From Sordaria brevicollis (lineage: Eukaryota > Ascomycota > Sordariomycetes > Sordariales > Sordariaceae), in assembly GCA_033439795.1 (NCBI GenBank), contig JAUTDP010000001.1, positions 5,394,001 through 5,458,000 on the forward strand: a stretch of DNA of 64,000 bases. The letters run 5' to 3'. A program made the position numbers and the translations under genes. Numbering within the stretch: the stretch's first letter is position 1; each line of letters begins with the position of its first letter. Positions 52,171 through 64,000 of the stretch are shown here, in pieces. The notes under the pieces were generated by a model. It worked only from the letters and a program-made list of their open reading frames with translations. It did not search any database and was not told the origin of the DNA.

Positions 52171-53524
52171 ATGGTGAACTCACTTCTTGCCTGGACCGAG
52201 GACGAGCTCCAGTACCTCAAAGCCGTCCTTCGGTGGAAAGATGCGTCTTCCGAAGACTACAAGCGACTCTCCGAGGGCGGCGCAAATGATGCGCTGTCCA
52301 GCCTAGATCCGCAAAGCTCGACTGCCGCACAAGAACCAAAAGAAGAGGAGATCAAGATCCTCGTTCTCGGTGCTGAGGGCGTTGGAAAGACGGCGCTCAT
52401 CCAGAAAGTAAGCAGGAATGCGTTGAACCCTCCTCATCATCAATCGCGTTGCTGTCGCTCGGTGTCGAAAACATCAAATCCTCCATGATGAAGATCAACA
52501 GCGACAATACCCTCGAGAACACCCTCCAGCCCCTTCCACACTCTCGCGCCGGTCATTTCTAACTTCAAACCCTTTTTAGTTCGCCAAAACGCACAACCAC
52601 CCCTCCAACCCCAAGCCAAACCGCTTCCAACTCACCCTCCCCTCAACTCTCCGTCCCACCACTTCTTCCACCAGCGGTAGCAGCAACAAGAACAACAACA
52701 AGAAGAACAAATCAACCACAACCACAACCACAACCACAACCACAACAACAACGACAACAACAACAACCACAACCACAACCTACACCCTCCATACCCTCGA
52801 GCTCCCCGGCCCCTGGTCCACCACCACCCGCACCACCCACCCTCACCTCTGGACACGCACCCTAACCGAGTACGACGGCGCCCTAATTCTCTACTCGGTC
52901 ACCGACCCTTCCTCCCTCCAGCACGCCACCTCCATCGCCTCCGCCATCCGCGACCACTTCGCTTCCCAGCCGCAATTCAGCGAGGACCTAGTCCCCTTTA
53001 ACAAACCGATCGGTCGCGGCTCCAAAGCTCACTACTTACACCTGAAAAAAACCAAGCAGAATGTAGTCCGCGAGTTCGCCATGGTGTTGGTTGGTAACAA
53101 AAGTGATGTCGATATCCTGGGCGGAGGAGCGGCGATGGCTGCTACTGCAGCCGCTACTACCGGCTCTGTTAGCGGGCTTGGACTCGGTCTCAACAACGTA
53201 GGCGAAAGGAAAATCACGACCAAAGAAGGTAAAGAAGCTGCCAAGAAGTTGGGACTGGTTGAGAATTGGATTGAGACGTCGGCTGGTGTGACGGGGGAGA
53301 ATGTGAATATTGTTTTCGAGACTGTGGCTGGCCAGGCGCTGAGGAATCGAATGGAATACAGGGAGAAGAAGGGTGAGATTGAGAGGAGTGGAAGCGAGGC
53401 GATGTTGAAGAGGGATTCGGAAGTTGGAAGTACGACGACGGCGAAGACTAATAAGACGGGTGGGTTGTGGAAGAGTTTAACGACGGGTTGGTTGCCGTTG
53501 TTTGGGAAGAAGAAAGGTCAGTAA
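52171..53524 (+). CDS. Atypical Ras-like small GTPase with a poly-Thr insert
   Basis: Two exons, 52171-52407 and 52580-53524, give 393 residues; the intron is 172 bp (GTAAGC...TTTTTAG, phase 0). The P-loop GAEGVGKT is at 67-74, after 58 extra N-terminal residues. NKSD is at 252-255, and the SAK-like motif appears as ETSAGVTGEN. Between P-loop and strand 3 is an Asn/Lys-rich stretch and about 22 consecutive Thr. Switch II lacks the usual DxxGQ: the segment reads LHTLELPGPW, with Glu for Asp and no catalytic Gln. Hydrolysis may therefore be slow or absent. The C-terminus (LFGKKKGQ) is basic without a CaaX box, so prenylation is unlikely. Ras superfamily membership is clear; the subfamily is not. 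Confidence 0.82.
52711..52782. repeat. (ACAACC/ACA)n microsatellite encoding poly-Thr
   Basis: About 22 consecutive ACC/ACA/ACG codons inside the Ras-like gene. The frame is kept across the array. Confidence 0.85.
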
Positions 53525-54131
53525 GGACAGAATGGAAATGAGGTGGGGACATTGCCTTGGCTTCAAGGGAGTTTATGGTATTCCCACTTGGCAGAGCCTC
53601 TGACGAAGATCGTAAGATCGATACTTGCATCGGAGGATACAATACGGACAAGAGCGAAAGGGGAACGGGTTCTTCCTAAGGATCAAACATAGTGGGAACA
53701 GAGTTGCCTTATCAAGGGCGGAAGGAAACGGACAAATGTGTTATGATTTTTGTTTTTGCGAAGATACCCAAGGAACCGCTGCATTCAGACTCACATACTA
53801 CCTAGATATCCAAAGTCTCATAACAATGGGCTCGCCCAGTCACTGACGGGACATTTGAAGCCCGACTACCAGATAATAATAATTAATTTCGTAACGAGGT
53901 TGAGTGGTATACCGTCAGTTCACTCCCCAAAGATGTAGCTATACAATGTACGAACAACCGTGAGGTGTATCCAAGCCCGTCTATGTAAATCTCCAAGTGG
54001 TGTGTATGTCTAACCAGTGACCTGACCCGTGGTAGTATCCAAAAACGCCTTGCTATCTACGATCTTCTCTTTCTCTCCTTTCCCAATGATAATCCTTCCC
54101 ATGATATGCAAATCCAGACTATACCACAGTC
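53525..54131. other. Convergent 3' flanks, Ras-like / OMA1
   Basis: About 0.6 kb between two convergent genes. No gene is seen. Confidence 0.6.
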
Positions 54132-55626
54132 TTAATACTGGCGAATCTCTACAATGCCGTTCAGCAAAGCTTGTCTGAACAGATCGGCAAACGAGGCAGT
54201 CGTGCGACAATCACTTCGTTCTCTCTTTTCAAGAGCTTCTGGGATCCACTGTTGGATCTTTTCGATTCTGTTTGAGTGCTGTTCAACAACATCATTAGCA
54301 ACATATCTATCACTAGAGGGGAGGGGGGTTAAAGAGATAGAGTCCAAAAAAACTTACCGAAGGATGCGTACTCATCCACTCGGGCACCTCATTCCCCTTT
54401 GTCCGCCTATCCATTCTCTCCCAAAACGTCACGGCCTCGCGGGGGTCATAGCACGCCTCCGCCATCATCATCAAGCCGATATAATCTGCCTCGCTCTCTT
54501 GCTTCCTGCTCATCGGCTTCTCCACAACGGCGTTAAGAATCCACGCGCCACCGAGCTGGGCCACGAGGGCTCCTGGGCCGATAAAGCCCCCCAGCACCAT
54601 CATGCTGTACATTAAAATATTGAGGCCAATATTCTGCGACATGCGCTCGCCGACGTGGTCGGCGACGTTGTGCGCAATCTCGTGTCCCAACACGGTAGCC
54701 AGCTGCGAATCTGTTCTGGCAAGATTCAGGATTCCGCTAAACACAAAGACTTTTCCTCCGGGGAGGACGAAGGCGTTGGCCTTGTGCGGGTTGTCGATGA
54801 CGTAGATCTCCCAGTTTTCGTCGCGCATGCCGCTGAAGGGGATAAGCTTCGCCATTACTCGCTTCACTCGTTGCGTGCGGTAGTCCCATTCTGGTAATAG
54901 GCCCACCCCTTGTCGTCCCAAGTCGTAGAGTAATTGCCGGTAGGAAAGATCACCGGCTTCGTTGACGCGCTTGCGCGAGTAGATGTTGAAGCGTGTTCGC
55001 CCGGAGACGGGGACGGTTTCGAGGTTCATGAAGTAGAAGATTACGGTTCCCACGACGCAGAAGACGGCGAAGTATTTGGTGTTTTGGTGGCGCGCGGCCC
55101 GCTTCAAGTCGTCGTTGGTGAATAATGGGTCGGCGTAACGGCGGTGGACGCCGTAAGGGTCGGCGCGCTCGTTGAAGGAGCGATTCCACCAGTCTGGACC
55201 TCCTGAGGCAAAGCGGCGTTGTTCATGTTGGTGTTGTTGTCCGACCCGAGTTCGGGACCGGGTCCATGGAGGAGGGCCAGTGTTGATTGGGGGTATACGA
55301 GCGGTTGTCGTCGACCGCCATGGCGTGGGCGTTGGTGTGCCGGAGTAGAGGCGAGGACTAGGGCTCGGACTGGTTACATGTCGTTGGTAGGCTCGGAACT
55401 GCTGCTGTTGCGAGGATGGTGGTTTGTTGTGGTGTAAGACGCTTCGGGGAGTTTGTGAGGCTCCTGGTCCTGTCGTGGACAATGCTGTGCTGAGGCGCAC
55501 GCGTGGTGCTCGGAAAGCTGCAGACGCAACTGCGAGCGCTCGGGTGCCTACGATTGCTGCGAGGCCGGCTCGCTGTCCGATAACCGTGGAAGCCACACCA
55601 AGCGATGGTCGCAGAATTGGAAGCAT
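54132..55626 (-). CDS. oma1: Mitochondrial inner-membrane metalloprotease OMA1 (M48)
   Basis: Two exons on the minus strand, 54358-55626 and 54132-54278, give 471 residues; the intron is 73 bp with GTAAGT and CAG, phase 0. The N-terminus (1-100) is Arg/Ser/Ala-rich without acidic residues, as in a mitochondrial presequence. A membrane helix lies at about 184-200 (YFAVFCVVGTVIFYFM). The Zn site HEIAH is at 315-319, and the third ligand Glu is at about 379 in SEADYIGL. The start of the domain, ANAFVLPGGKVFVFSGIL, is typical of M48. The C-terminal exon supplies HSNRIEKIQQWIPEALEKR, which follows STHPS as in other OMA1 proteins. OMA1 degrades misfolded inner-membrane proteins and cleaves stress substrates. 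Confidence 0.94.
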
Positions 55627-57710
55627 ACCTAGTATGAACTATGTCAAAATAGAACGGTCGCAAATCGTTTTTCGAGAAAGGATACTAGGATTGGCGGCAC
55701 GCTTGAAACGAACGAAGGAGCCGTCTAGGGAACGCGGATCGGCACATGGTAGAAAGCAAAAAGTCTGAAAGGAAACGGAAGAGTTTCAGCCACCAGAACG
55801 TGGCTTTGAAAAGAAAAGGATGTCTGTCTTGATCAGGGTTCAAGTTGCTTGTTTGCTGACACTTTGCCTGCTGTGCACTGATGCGGTGGAATATCGGCGA
55901 AGGTGGCAGACAAAAAAGCTCGGAATCTGGCAAAGTGACAAGAAGGGAGTCCGAATCATGATAGGTGACATGAATGACTTGGACTTTGGACGAACAGTCT
56001 TTGGGTTCCGCAAACTCCGTCATCGAGCAGGGAGCTAGAACGACGGCAGGCAAGGATGGATGGGAAAACTGATTGCTTGGCACCTGATGGCTATTGGTGG
56101 GCTCAGCCGCGATAAGATGTGATAACGAATCAGGCGCGCAAGGGCGGCCGTGAGCGGGGTCCGTTACCTTCCCGTGCGGGCAGGGTCTTGGCAGGAGTCT
56201 TGGTGCATCTGGAATTGTCTTTTTCCCAACGCCATGACCTTTTCACCTTTCACTGCGTTCTGTCTCCGACTTGAACTCTCACTCACTCCATCATCTTTCA
56301 CGGTGCCGATCACATTTGACAGGGGCAACGCATGCGATGCCCAAAATAACCACCACCACCATCACACCCACTTTACTTTGCCTAGTGCGATACCGTACGA
56401 AGCAATCATCGAGAGGCCGCCACTAGCCAGTCTCGCAGTGTGTTCAGCATCTTCAGCTGTGAGGTCATGATGCTTCTAGCTCTTTGAAAGGATTCCGAAT
56501 TCTGGCGCACAATTGGTGCAGTGACCCGAACCGCCTTACCCATCAAACGTCGGCCCGCACTACAGCAGCTTTGAGGCTCGGAGGTTTAGTCTCTACATAC
56601 TCTACTCACCTACCCGATACATATGTCGGGCGGGATCATGCGACAGCATGGGTTGGGTTGGAGTATCACGACATGTGCTCGCTCGGTCCAAGCCGTCAGC
56701 CCAGGGCAGTATACAACATGGTCTTGAAACTCCCCGGGGATGTCAAGCAGGGTGTGGTGGTACATACACTACCAAGTCTAGCGTGGGATTGTACCTCATC
56801 AACCTCGTGTCTGGTGTTGATCAAAGCATGTTGTTGGTGATGCCTCACCTCCACTGGTGACTGAAGGAAGACCACGGAAAACAAAGGCATTGATGAATGA
56901 TTTGGAATTATCATGACCGGAGCCCTGTTTTCCCAACAACTGGTCTGCATGAACACCTCTCATGTGTCTCAATTTATTGCATCGGCCACAGTGTTACGAG
57001 TGCAATGATGGGTCAGAAAAAGGGCAAGCACGCTATCAGCACTATACTGTGTTTCTTGCCCGCCTCCATGCAACTGGTGTCGCTCCTGCCTTAGTCCAAG
57101 GCTGTTGGTGATGGGTTGCAGAATCTGCAGAGTCCATTGTTCGTTCTGCAAAGAAGGACCTGTTGAGCTCCTTCCCGATATTAAAAAGTATTGATTCTTC
57201 CCAGTCTCCGAGTGGCTTTTCCTCGCAGCATTCTAGAGTGGATGGAGAGGCATAGAGGCGACTTTTCCCATCACCAACAACCCGTCTCGACTTCGTCCGG
57301 TTGCATATCGTCTCAAGTTTTGGTGTACATTTTTGTTTGTGTGCTTCACCTAACCACCTGCACTTTTTCCCTTGCCCTGCCCTGATGCCCTTGTCCTCCC
57401 TCCTCCCGCTTCGTCTCCCGGTATAAGTCCTGTCCTTGTCTCACCCCAAAGTCATTTCCGTTTACTACACAAACGTCGTGGTTGCGCGTCGCGATATACG
57501 ATTTGTTCTTGGTACGCCGTGGCCGGCCAAGCATTGCTTACTTACCTCTTCTGCCTATACCTTCCCCCCCCCCTCATATGTGCAGTGCCACTATCTCACG
57601 GCATCTCGGCTTCTTTTGAGTTCTGACATCTCCCCTCCAAAAGGAACAAGGCTGGGGTGGCATTCTTGGTCCCGTCAGCTTGGATCGAGGTGGATTAGCC
57701 TGGGCCAACA
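55627..57710. other. Divergent intergenic region, OMA1 / membrane protein
   Basis: About 2.1 kb without a supported gene. Frames up to 132 codons lack domains and face each other on opposite strands. A (CAC)n patch (ACCACCACCACCATCACAC) lies near 56349-56367. Confidence 0.5.
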
Positions 57711-60700
57711 ATGGCTCATATGGCCCCCAATCCTACAACTGTCCAACCCATGACCAACGAAATCGATACAACAATCCCCGAGCCCCCCTCAAGTCTCCCT
57801 CAGACACCCCGCAACACCAAATCTTCGTGGGTTGCTGGAAAACGGAACAAACTCCTCAGGCGTATCCCTCTGTTCAAGCCGCCCAAGCCCGAGACGCCCA
57901 TGATGGCTTCGACTTCATCCAGGCCAGCAGACAACCAACATCAACATGTCGAAACCGAGTACAGCTCGATCCAGCGTGAGGAAGCTGCTCGCTCTGTTTC
58001 TCCCGATTCAGCCCTACTTGGTATGGGCCATGATGGAGACCTAGGTCGCGATGGAGACCGGGGCCGCGAAGAAGGGTCTCAATCACCGCCGCCGCCGCCG
58101 ACGGCCAGCGCGCAATATCAGTACCAGAGTGTTCCTTCGCCGCCATTGAACTCAGAGCAGCCACCCCAGCCTCCGAATGAGGCCGATATGGGAATCTATC
58201 CTGCCTATCCGGCCACATTCCCCGGAGGGTTCCATTCCTACTCGCCGCCGCCCATGGCAATGTACCCAGGGTCGCCCATGACACCTCAAGTGCTCAACTT
58301 CCAGAACTGGGGACAGGCCTATGATGTCCAGAGTCTGATGGGCTCCCGTATGTCGATATATCCCCCTCGCATATCATGGTCTTCGCAACTAACCTCAACC
58401 CTTAGCCCAAACCCCCTTTACACCTTATGGACAGCCAGTCTATGGTCAAGCAGGATATGGACAACCACCCAATGGACAGCCGCCCTTCGAATGCTCTTCC
58501 CGAAGTGGCCCGTATCGCGAAAAGGTCAGCTGGCTGGGGACCACGCTGTGGTTCCTGTCCATCTTCTCTACCATCGGGAGCGGCATCTGGTTAGGCGTCG
58601 CCTTTATTCAACCCAAATGGGGAAAGACAGTTTCCTCTGCTCCAGGAGCCCTTCCGCCATCCACAGCTTCTCTGCTCACTGCTCTGATTGCCAAGTTGAT
58701 CGAAACCTCCTTCGTTGCCGTGTTTGTGGCCTCCGTTGGTCAGATGCTCACGAAGAGGGCCTTTGATGTTGGGAGCAGAGGCGTTACATTGGGCGAGTTT
58801 GGCATGAAGAACTGGGTTGTGGTAAGTTTCTAGCACGAGCCTTTGACCAATCGACTTACTAACCGTCCAAAAGTCGCCAGGCTTGATGTTCACGAATATC
58901 AAAACCTGGGCGAAGGTGGGATTCACCCCCATGGGCTTTCTGTGCATGGTCGCCACCCTCGTCGCAGTACTCTACACCACAGCCTCGGACGCCCTCGTTG
59001 CCCCCAAATTAAAATGGGGCGACCCCGAGAAGATGGTTCTCAAGACTTACGCCATGTCTTCCTACGGAAACGTAAGCTTCGTCAAAGAAAGCTGCCATCT
59101 GCCCGATCCACTGATGGTCGATAAAGAACTTCCGTTAAGTTGCCTTGCGGCTTCTCTCTCGGGTTTTTGTAAGTCCTTGACAACGCCATCTCTCAGTTCA
59201 GGACCCCGAGACACTGTCAGCTAACCATTGCTGTAGCATACCATAACTTCCAGGCCTTCCTGTACGTCGTCTAACCTCGGCTGTCCAGTATATCACACAT
59301 ACTGACGACCTTTAGTGCTACATGGGCAGATTTTGGCAAAAACAACACAAAGCCGGAGGGGCGTTACATGTCTAACAGGCCCCCAGTAACAGCAACTCTC
59401 TACGACAATGTTACGGTTACTGGAACTTGGATCAATACTGACTACAGTGACCCCATGACAAGCTACGAGACGTACAAAAGAATCATCAACAATGTCACTC
59501 TAGCAGTACCTCATCCTGGTAAGCTATATCTTGAAGCAAGGAAGAATACGTTGTTCTAACCGTATTCAGGCGTATACGACGCAGCTACAAATCCCGTAAA
59601 CGAAATTCTCCAACCTAGCGATCTTTCCGGAGTGGGAGAATACAAGTTGGCGGCAAGCGCGGTCAGTCCCGCTCTGAACGTGCTTTGCGTAGGGATGACC
59701 GAAGAGGAGCTTGCGCCTCTCGTCTATACCGCGTGGCCCTATGCCAATTTGACGGACGCGGAAAACCCAGGCGAAAAGACGGGCTGGGATGAGTGGGAGA
59801 GGGATGTCCCTCATCCCAACGATAAAATTGAGTGGAGCGATGGACCCTTCCTCAATTCCACCGTCGTGGATGACATATTCAGATGGGGCAAAGACTACCA
59901 ACGACGACCACCGCTCTTTCAGAGGGTAAGCATTCCTTCTGATATCTCCACTGATTTCGCTAATAAAATGTGGGTGAGCAGCTTCCGTCGGAGTTCAACG
60001 TGATCTTCAACTCGACAGTTAGATCTTCAGATTCACAGGGCTACACATCAGGCTCGGTCTATACGCTGGTCAATAACAATAACACGGATCATTTTACGTT
60101 GTGCGAGATGCGGTCTTGGCTTTCCATCAACTGTTCAACGCACCTCAACATCTCAGGAACGACGGGCGCTCATATGACAGCAAACTGCGAAGACGAGCGT
60201 GATGCGGTCAGCTACCGCAAGTCGGTCCTAGACGCTGAGGAACATGATCAGAGTGACTGGAAATGGCTGGCTGATGCATGGCAGCTAGCCATTTACATGA
60301 ATTCCGGGCTGAAGACTCGGAATGCTTCGCGAGATAGAATCTTGACTGCGTTACCTTTGGAGGATCACCATCTTCCCAACAAAATGCCATCTCTCGCCGA
60401 GGTACTGGCGGCACTCGTCAGCCCAACCCTGATATCTGGCTCTATAGGAACACCCCTTGTCCACTACTGGGCCGCCGAGGCGCCAAAGGCTATTTTGCCA
60501 GGAATGCCAGGATGGGAGCACGAGTTCAACGCCTCGATAACGAAACAAGAGTATACATCAGGATACGCCATGAAATGGCAAAACACATTCATGGTGATCC
60601 TTATTTTGGGCTTTTTGCTAAACCTGTTTTGCCTGGTTCATCTGTTTTACCAACTCAAAGGACGGCCTCTTACCGACTTTACGGATCCTGCGAACTTGTT

Positions 60701-61004
60701 TTCTCTGGCCGTCAACTCTCCTCCAAGCTACGCACTGCGTGGATCATGTGGAGGAGGACCCAAAGATGACCAGTTGGATGTGCCGTGGCGTATCAGTTAC
60801 TCTGATCAAACCAATCATTACTTCTTTGAAGAGGCGACTGAACGGAGGCAGAGGCTCAAGAGGAAGAAGGGGGGGATGGACAGTCAGGACATGGTCACTT
60901 CGGAAATGGAGCTGGTAGATTTCAAGGATGGCGACACCAAGAGAAAGATGGAGGATCCCAGGCAAAGCTACATCAAGTTGAGCAACCATAAGAGTTGGTT
61001 GTGA
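57711..61004 (+). CDS. Large fungal plasma-membrane-type protein, function unknown
   Basis: Seven exons, 57711-58347, 58406-58821, 58874-59168, 59237-59261, 59316-59518, 59570-59925 and 59982-61004, give 984 residues. All junctions are GT-AG and in frame; exon 4 is only 25 nt. The N-terminal 240 residues are Pro/Gln/Tyr-rich and cytosolic. Three membrane helices follow: TLWFLSIFSTIGSGIWLGVAF, LIAKLIETSFVAVFVASVG and MGFLCMVATLVAVLYTT. A long extracellular domain with several N-x-S/T sites and Cys comes next. The last helix is FMVILILGFLLNLFCLVHLF, before a basic cytosolic tail. The topology resembles a common uncharacterised ascomycete family with helices at both ends of a large ectodomain. 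The splicing was inferred by eye; the microexon is the least certain part. Confidence 0.75.
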
Positions 61005-62226
61005 GGTTGTGTTTTCTGGGAGGGAAATAAGGTTACTGGTTTGGGACAGGATGCGCAGCATGGGTCATTTTGCTGTTGGTAACGCTAGGTGAAGTAATGA
61101 CCGCTTAATACATGATTCTACGATTTTATCCCCCATCTTTCTTCTTCTCTTTAAATGGTCCTTTGTGTGGCCGATCGATGCCACCGGAAGTAAGAAGCAG
61201 ATAACCTTTGGAGTTGGTCCCTACTTATCTCGAAGCAACAGGCAGATGCGGTACAAACATCCCGAAGGGTGCCATTGACAGCGGAACGAAAGCACAGCTG
61301 ATATTACCTGCACTATCAGCTAAGATTATCCCCGCGGATATAGCAAGTATGAAAAGTTCCACCTTAAGGATAAATGGTTAATCAGTCAGTGCTTTATCTC
61401 AACCCAATAACTGATCTGAGTTAACGACTGGGGATTTTACCATTACAGAGGACCAGAAGCCTGGTTCATCTGGCACCGAACACAATCGCATATTCGTGTT
61501 CCGCACCTATGGTGACGCTTCCTGTAAATCAGTTAGATATCTTGCGGACCTCTCCACATCGGACTTGATGTAAATGAAGTCGTACTTTCGGCCGCGCTTC
61601 CGACGAACGTTCAGGGGCAACAATAACAACATCTTGACTGGTAAATGGAACGTAGTGCCCGGTTGGCATGTAACTCTTCAAGATCTACCAACGAGCTGCT
61701 CTTACTTTACACCAAAAATATTCTGGTCTAGATTGGTCTCGGATCCGAGAGTGTATAGACTCTCTATACTGACCCGTCCGAAGATACCTCAATAACGGGT
61801 CCCAAAGATCAACCTCCAGGAATAGTATACCACTGCTCTCTCGATAGCCACACCTATATCAACTCCAAAGGCACCGTCTCTGGTTGATGGGACTACTTGA
61901 GATTTTGAGGTCTCCACGCGGTCTCATCTCGACGAGACCAATCTTTCAATCTAGGGCCAACTCCTTGAACCGCCCTTCAGTCACTCATCCTAATGTACGC
62001 TGTACTCCGAAGGAAAGCCATACCACCTTACTATTATCGCTCGGGGTTCTCTCGTCAAAGATGACAAGCCCTTCAAATTGAAAATAACCAACCGCTTCCT
62101 CACGAGAATCTGCTCGCTTGAAGCAAAACCCATCAACTTCCCAGGGACACCTGCAGCCAGTTTACAGGAAAGGCAAGAACTCTGCACCACCTACTCCACC
62201 CCCTCACATCCACTCCCCCAACAACC
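61005..62226. other. Intergenic, membrane protein to beta-lactamase-fold gene
   Basis: About 1.2 kb without a supported gene. No frame longer than 75 codons. Confidence 0.55.
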
Positions 62227-64000
62227 ATGAAGTCCCTTCTCCTTCTCCTGGCAACCGCCACCCACTTCGCTCCTTCCCTCGTCCTCGCCAAACAACCCTG
62301 TCCCCTCTACGGCCCTCTCTTCCCCAAACCCTCCAGCTCCTCCGGCACCACCCTCCTCCAACACCCGGCCGTCAAATCCGCCGCCGCCTCCCTCGACGAA
62401 ATCTTCCCCCGCTACATCGACAACGACAACACCACCGGCTCCTCCCACTTTTCTTATTCCGTCGAAGTCTTCTCCGGCGCCACCGACACACCATTATGGA
62501 CGCACTACTGGACCGCTCCAAACCTGGGGGGGTTCAATTCCAGCGGAGTGAAGAAGGTGGATACGAATACCGTTTACAGAATAGGGAGTATAACCAAGAT
62601 TTTTACCGTGTTGGCGTTTTTGGTTAGTGTGGGGGACAAGGTGTGGAATGAGCCGGTGACGAAGTATCTTCCGGAGTTGAAGAAATTGGCGGAACAGACG
62701 CCGGGGGGAAGTATGATGGTGCCGGATTGGGAGGAGGTGACGTTGGGGGGGTTGGCGGGGCAGACGAGTGGGTTGACACGGGATTGTGAGTACTGACTTT
62801 TGAGTTGATGGTGGGGAAGTGGAATGGAAGGAAGAGGCTGACGTAAGAGAAAAATAAACAGATGCGCTGCTCGGAGAGCTATCCTATGAAGCTCCCCTCG
62901 ATGCCCTTTACAAGATCGGCTTTCCACCGCTACCGCTCGAAGAGTATCCGCCTTGCGGCACCGTTCCGACATGCAACAGAGAGCAGCTATTTGCTGGTTT
63001 GGCGAAGTTGCCGCCTTCGTTCCCGACTTCGACGACGCCGGCTTATTCGGATATCAGCTATGCGCTGCTGGGATATGTCGCGGAGAGGATCACGGGCAAG
63101 GATTTCAAGACACTGGTTACGGATACGGTGTTGAAACCGTTGAATCTGACGCACACGTTTACCTCGAAGCCGGATGATGCGCTGGGGATTATTCCGGGGA
63201 ATCGGTACTCGACGAGTTGGGCGTTTGAGTTGGCAGAGGAAGCTGCGTGAGTATCTATGGGAACTGGGAGGGGAAGAAGAGGAATTCGGGCTGACAAGAA
63301 GGTTATGGTATAGGACCGGAAACATGTACACCTCTGCTGGCGACATGTCAGCGCTCGGCCGAGCAATTATGCGATCGACACTGCTCAAGCCAGCTGTTAC
63401 ACGTCGATGGTTGAAGCCATCTGTGTTTACCTCTGACCCTAAATCAACCGTTGGAATGCCTTGGGGTATCAGGCAACTTGATATCGGCTTCAGTATGTTT
63501 CTTCTTCCCTGCTTTTCCTTCAAGCATCGACTAACTTTAACAGACCAATCCTTCCAAATAACCCACGCCTTCAACAAACTTGGTTCCCTCGGCGCCTACA
63601 CCTCCCTCCTCGCCATCATCCCCGACCTCGACATCGGCTTCTCCATCCTCGCCGCCGGCGACCCGCCCGCCGGCTTAGCCATGGACATCGCCGACACCCT
63701 AACAGCCACCTACCTCTCAACCATGACCACCGTCGCCCGCACCGAAGCCGACAGACTCTACAGCGGTCAATACCGATACACAGGGAACATCACTGTTTCC
63801 ATCCCCTCTTCCAATTCCTCACTCCCTTCCAATTCCTCGAGCCCGTTCCAACCACCAAAATACACCAACACCACTTTGCCATCCACGCGCCAACGCCTAA
63901 ACTCCTCCCTCACAATCTCCACCTCCACTTCCTCCCCGGGTCTAATTATCAAAAACTGGATCTCAAACTCAACAGACATGTCCTTCTACGCCGTCGCCAT
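62227..64000 (+). CDS. Secreted serine beta-lactamase-fold hydrolase (partial, cut by window end)
   Basis: Exons 62227-62785, 62862-63246, 63314-63492 and 63544-64000, the last running off the edge, give about 526 residues so far. A signal peptide (MKSLLLLLATATHFAPSLVLA) precedes a class C beta-lactamase / peptidase S12 domain. The nucleophile motif is SITK (RIGSITKIFTVLAFL). LGGLAGQTSGL and the second motif, a YSD variant of YxN (PAYSDISYALLGYVAE), follow. Then come GNMYTSAGDMSALGRAI and GSLGAYTSLLAIIPDLDIGFSIL, where HxG/KTG-type residues are expected. Many N-glycosylation sites occur in the C-terminal part. Fungal relatives are esterases or peptidases, often near secondary-metabolite genes. 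The substrate is unknown. Confidence 0.88.

Noticed and set aside
62227..64000. The beta-lactamase-fold hydrolase as part of the RiPP cluster
   Set aside because: It lies 36 kb from the UstYa-type gene, with many unrelated genes between.
1..64000. CRISPR arrays, rRNA genes, operons or ribosome-binding sites
   Set aside because: None is visible, and the intron-containing fungal gene structure makes them inapplicable.

Overview
The window is nuclear DNA of a filamentous ascomycete, most likely in the Neurospora/Sordaria group. Genes are intron-poor. Introns run about 50-120 bp, start GTRNGT and often carry a CTAAC-type branch site. Several products look like close relatives of Neurospora crassa proteins: a guanyl-specific RNase N1, a single-domain AA9 polysaccharide monooxygenase and a CHR-1-type chromate transporter. 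The last two neighbour each other on an N. crassa chromosome as far as I recall. The species cannot be fixed from the sequence alone. I support 21 protein-coding genes (one cut by the right edge), one decayed gene, one small inverted-repeat transposon and one diverged segmental duplication.

Layout. 1-11 kb: an F-box-like protein (-), a GH47 alpha-1,2-mannosidase (-), a HET-domain protein (+), and chromate transporter CHR (-) ending 25 bp from the HET gene. 12-19 kb: a cytochrome P450, an enlarged TFIIA gamma subunit and a large conserved protein of unknown function, all (+). 19.4-26 kb is the accessory region: a broken DUF2236/MpaB-like gene, two paralogous secreted repeat-peptide precursors (-) and a divergent UstYa-type (DUF3328) oxidase (+). 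A 477-bp TIR element sits between the precursors. 26.6-31.2 kb: an AA9 LPMO (-) and a GPI-type fasciclin protein (+). 31.4-41.3 kb: an acidic disordered protein (-), an OCRL-like inositol 5-phosphatase (-), DCP1 (+), a Swi5-like recombination factor (+) and RNase N1 (-). 43.8-64 kb: two unknown proteins, a DUF3433 membrane protein, an atypical Ras-like GTPase, OMA1 protease, a large membrane protein and a secreted serine beta-lactamase-fold protein that runs off the window.

The most interesting part is 21.1-26.0 kb. Each precursor has a signal peptide followed by Kex2 (KR)-delimited repeats with a Trp/Pro-rich core (xxxPWIW) and an acidic FEQFED spacer. Next to them is a membrane-anchored enzyme with two HxxHC motifs. 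Precursors with Kex2 repeats plus a UstYa oxidase are the hallmark of fungal dikaritin-type RiPP pathways (the ustiloxin/phomopsin/asperipin class). Here the cores are Trp-centred and carried by two diverged precursor genes. The two precursors lie in a duplicated block that includes their promoters. The TIR element entered one copy after the duplication, and the other copy keeps the empty site. I infer a minimal, possibly undescribed tryptophan-type RiPP locus; no product can be read from the DNA.
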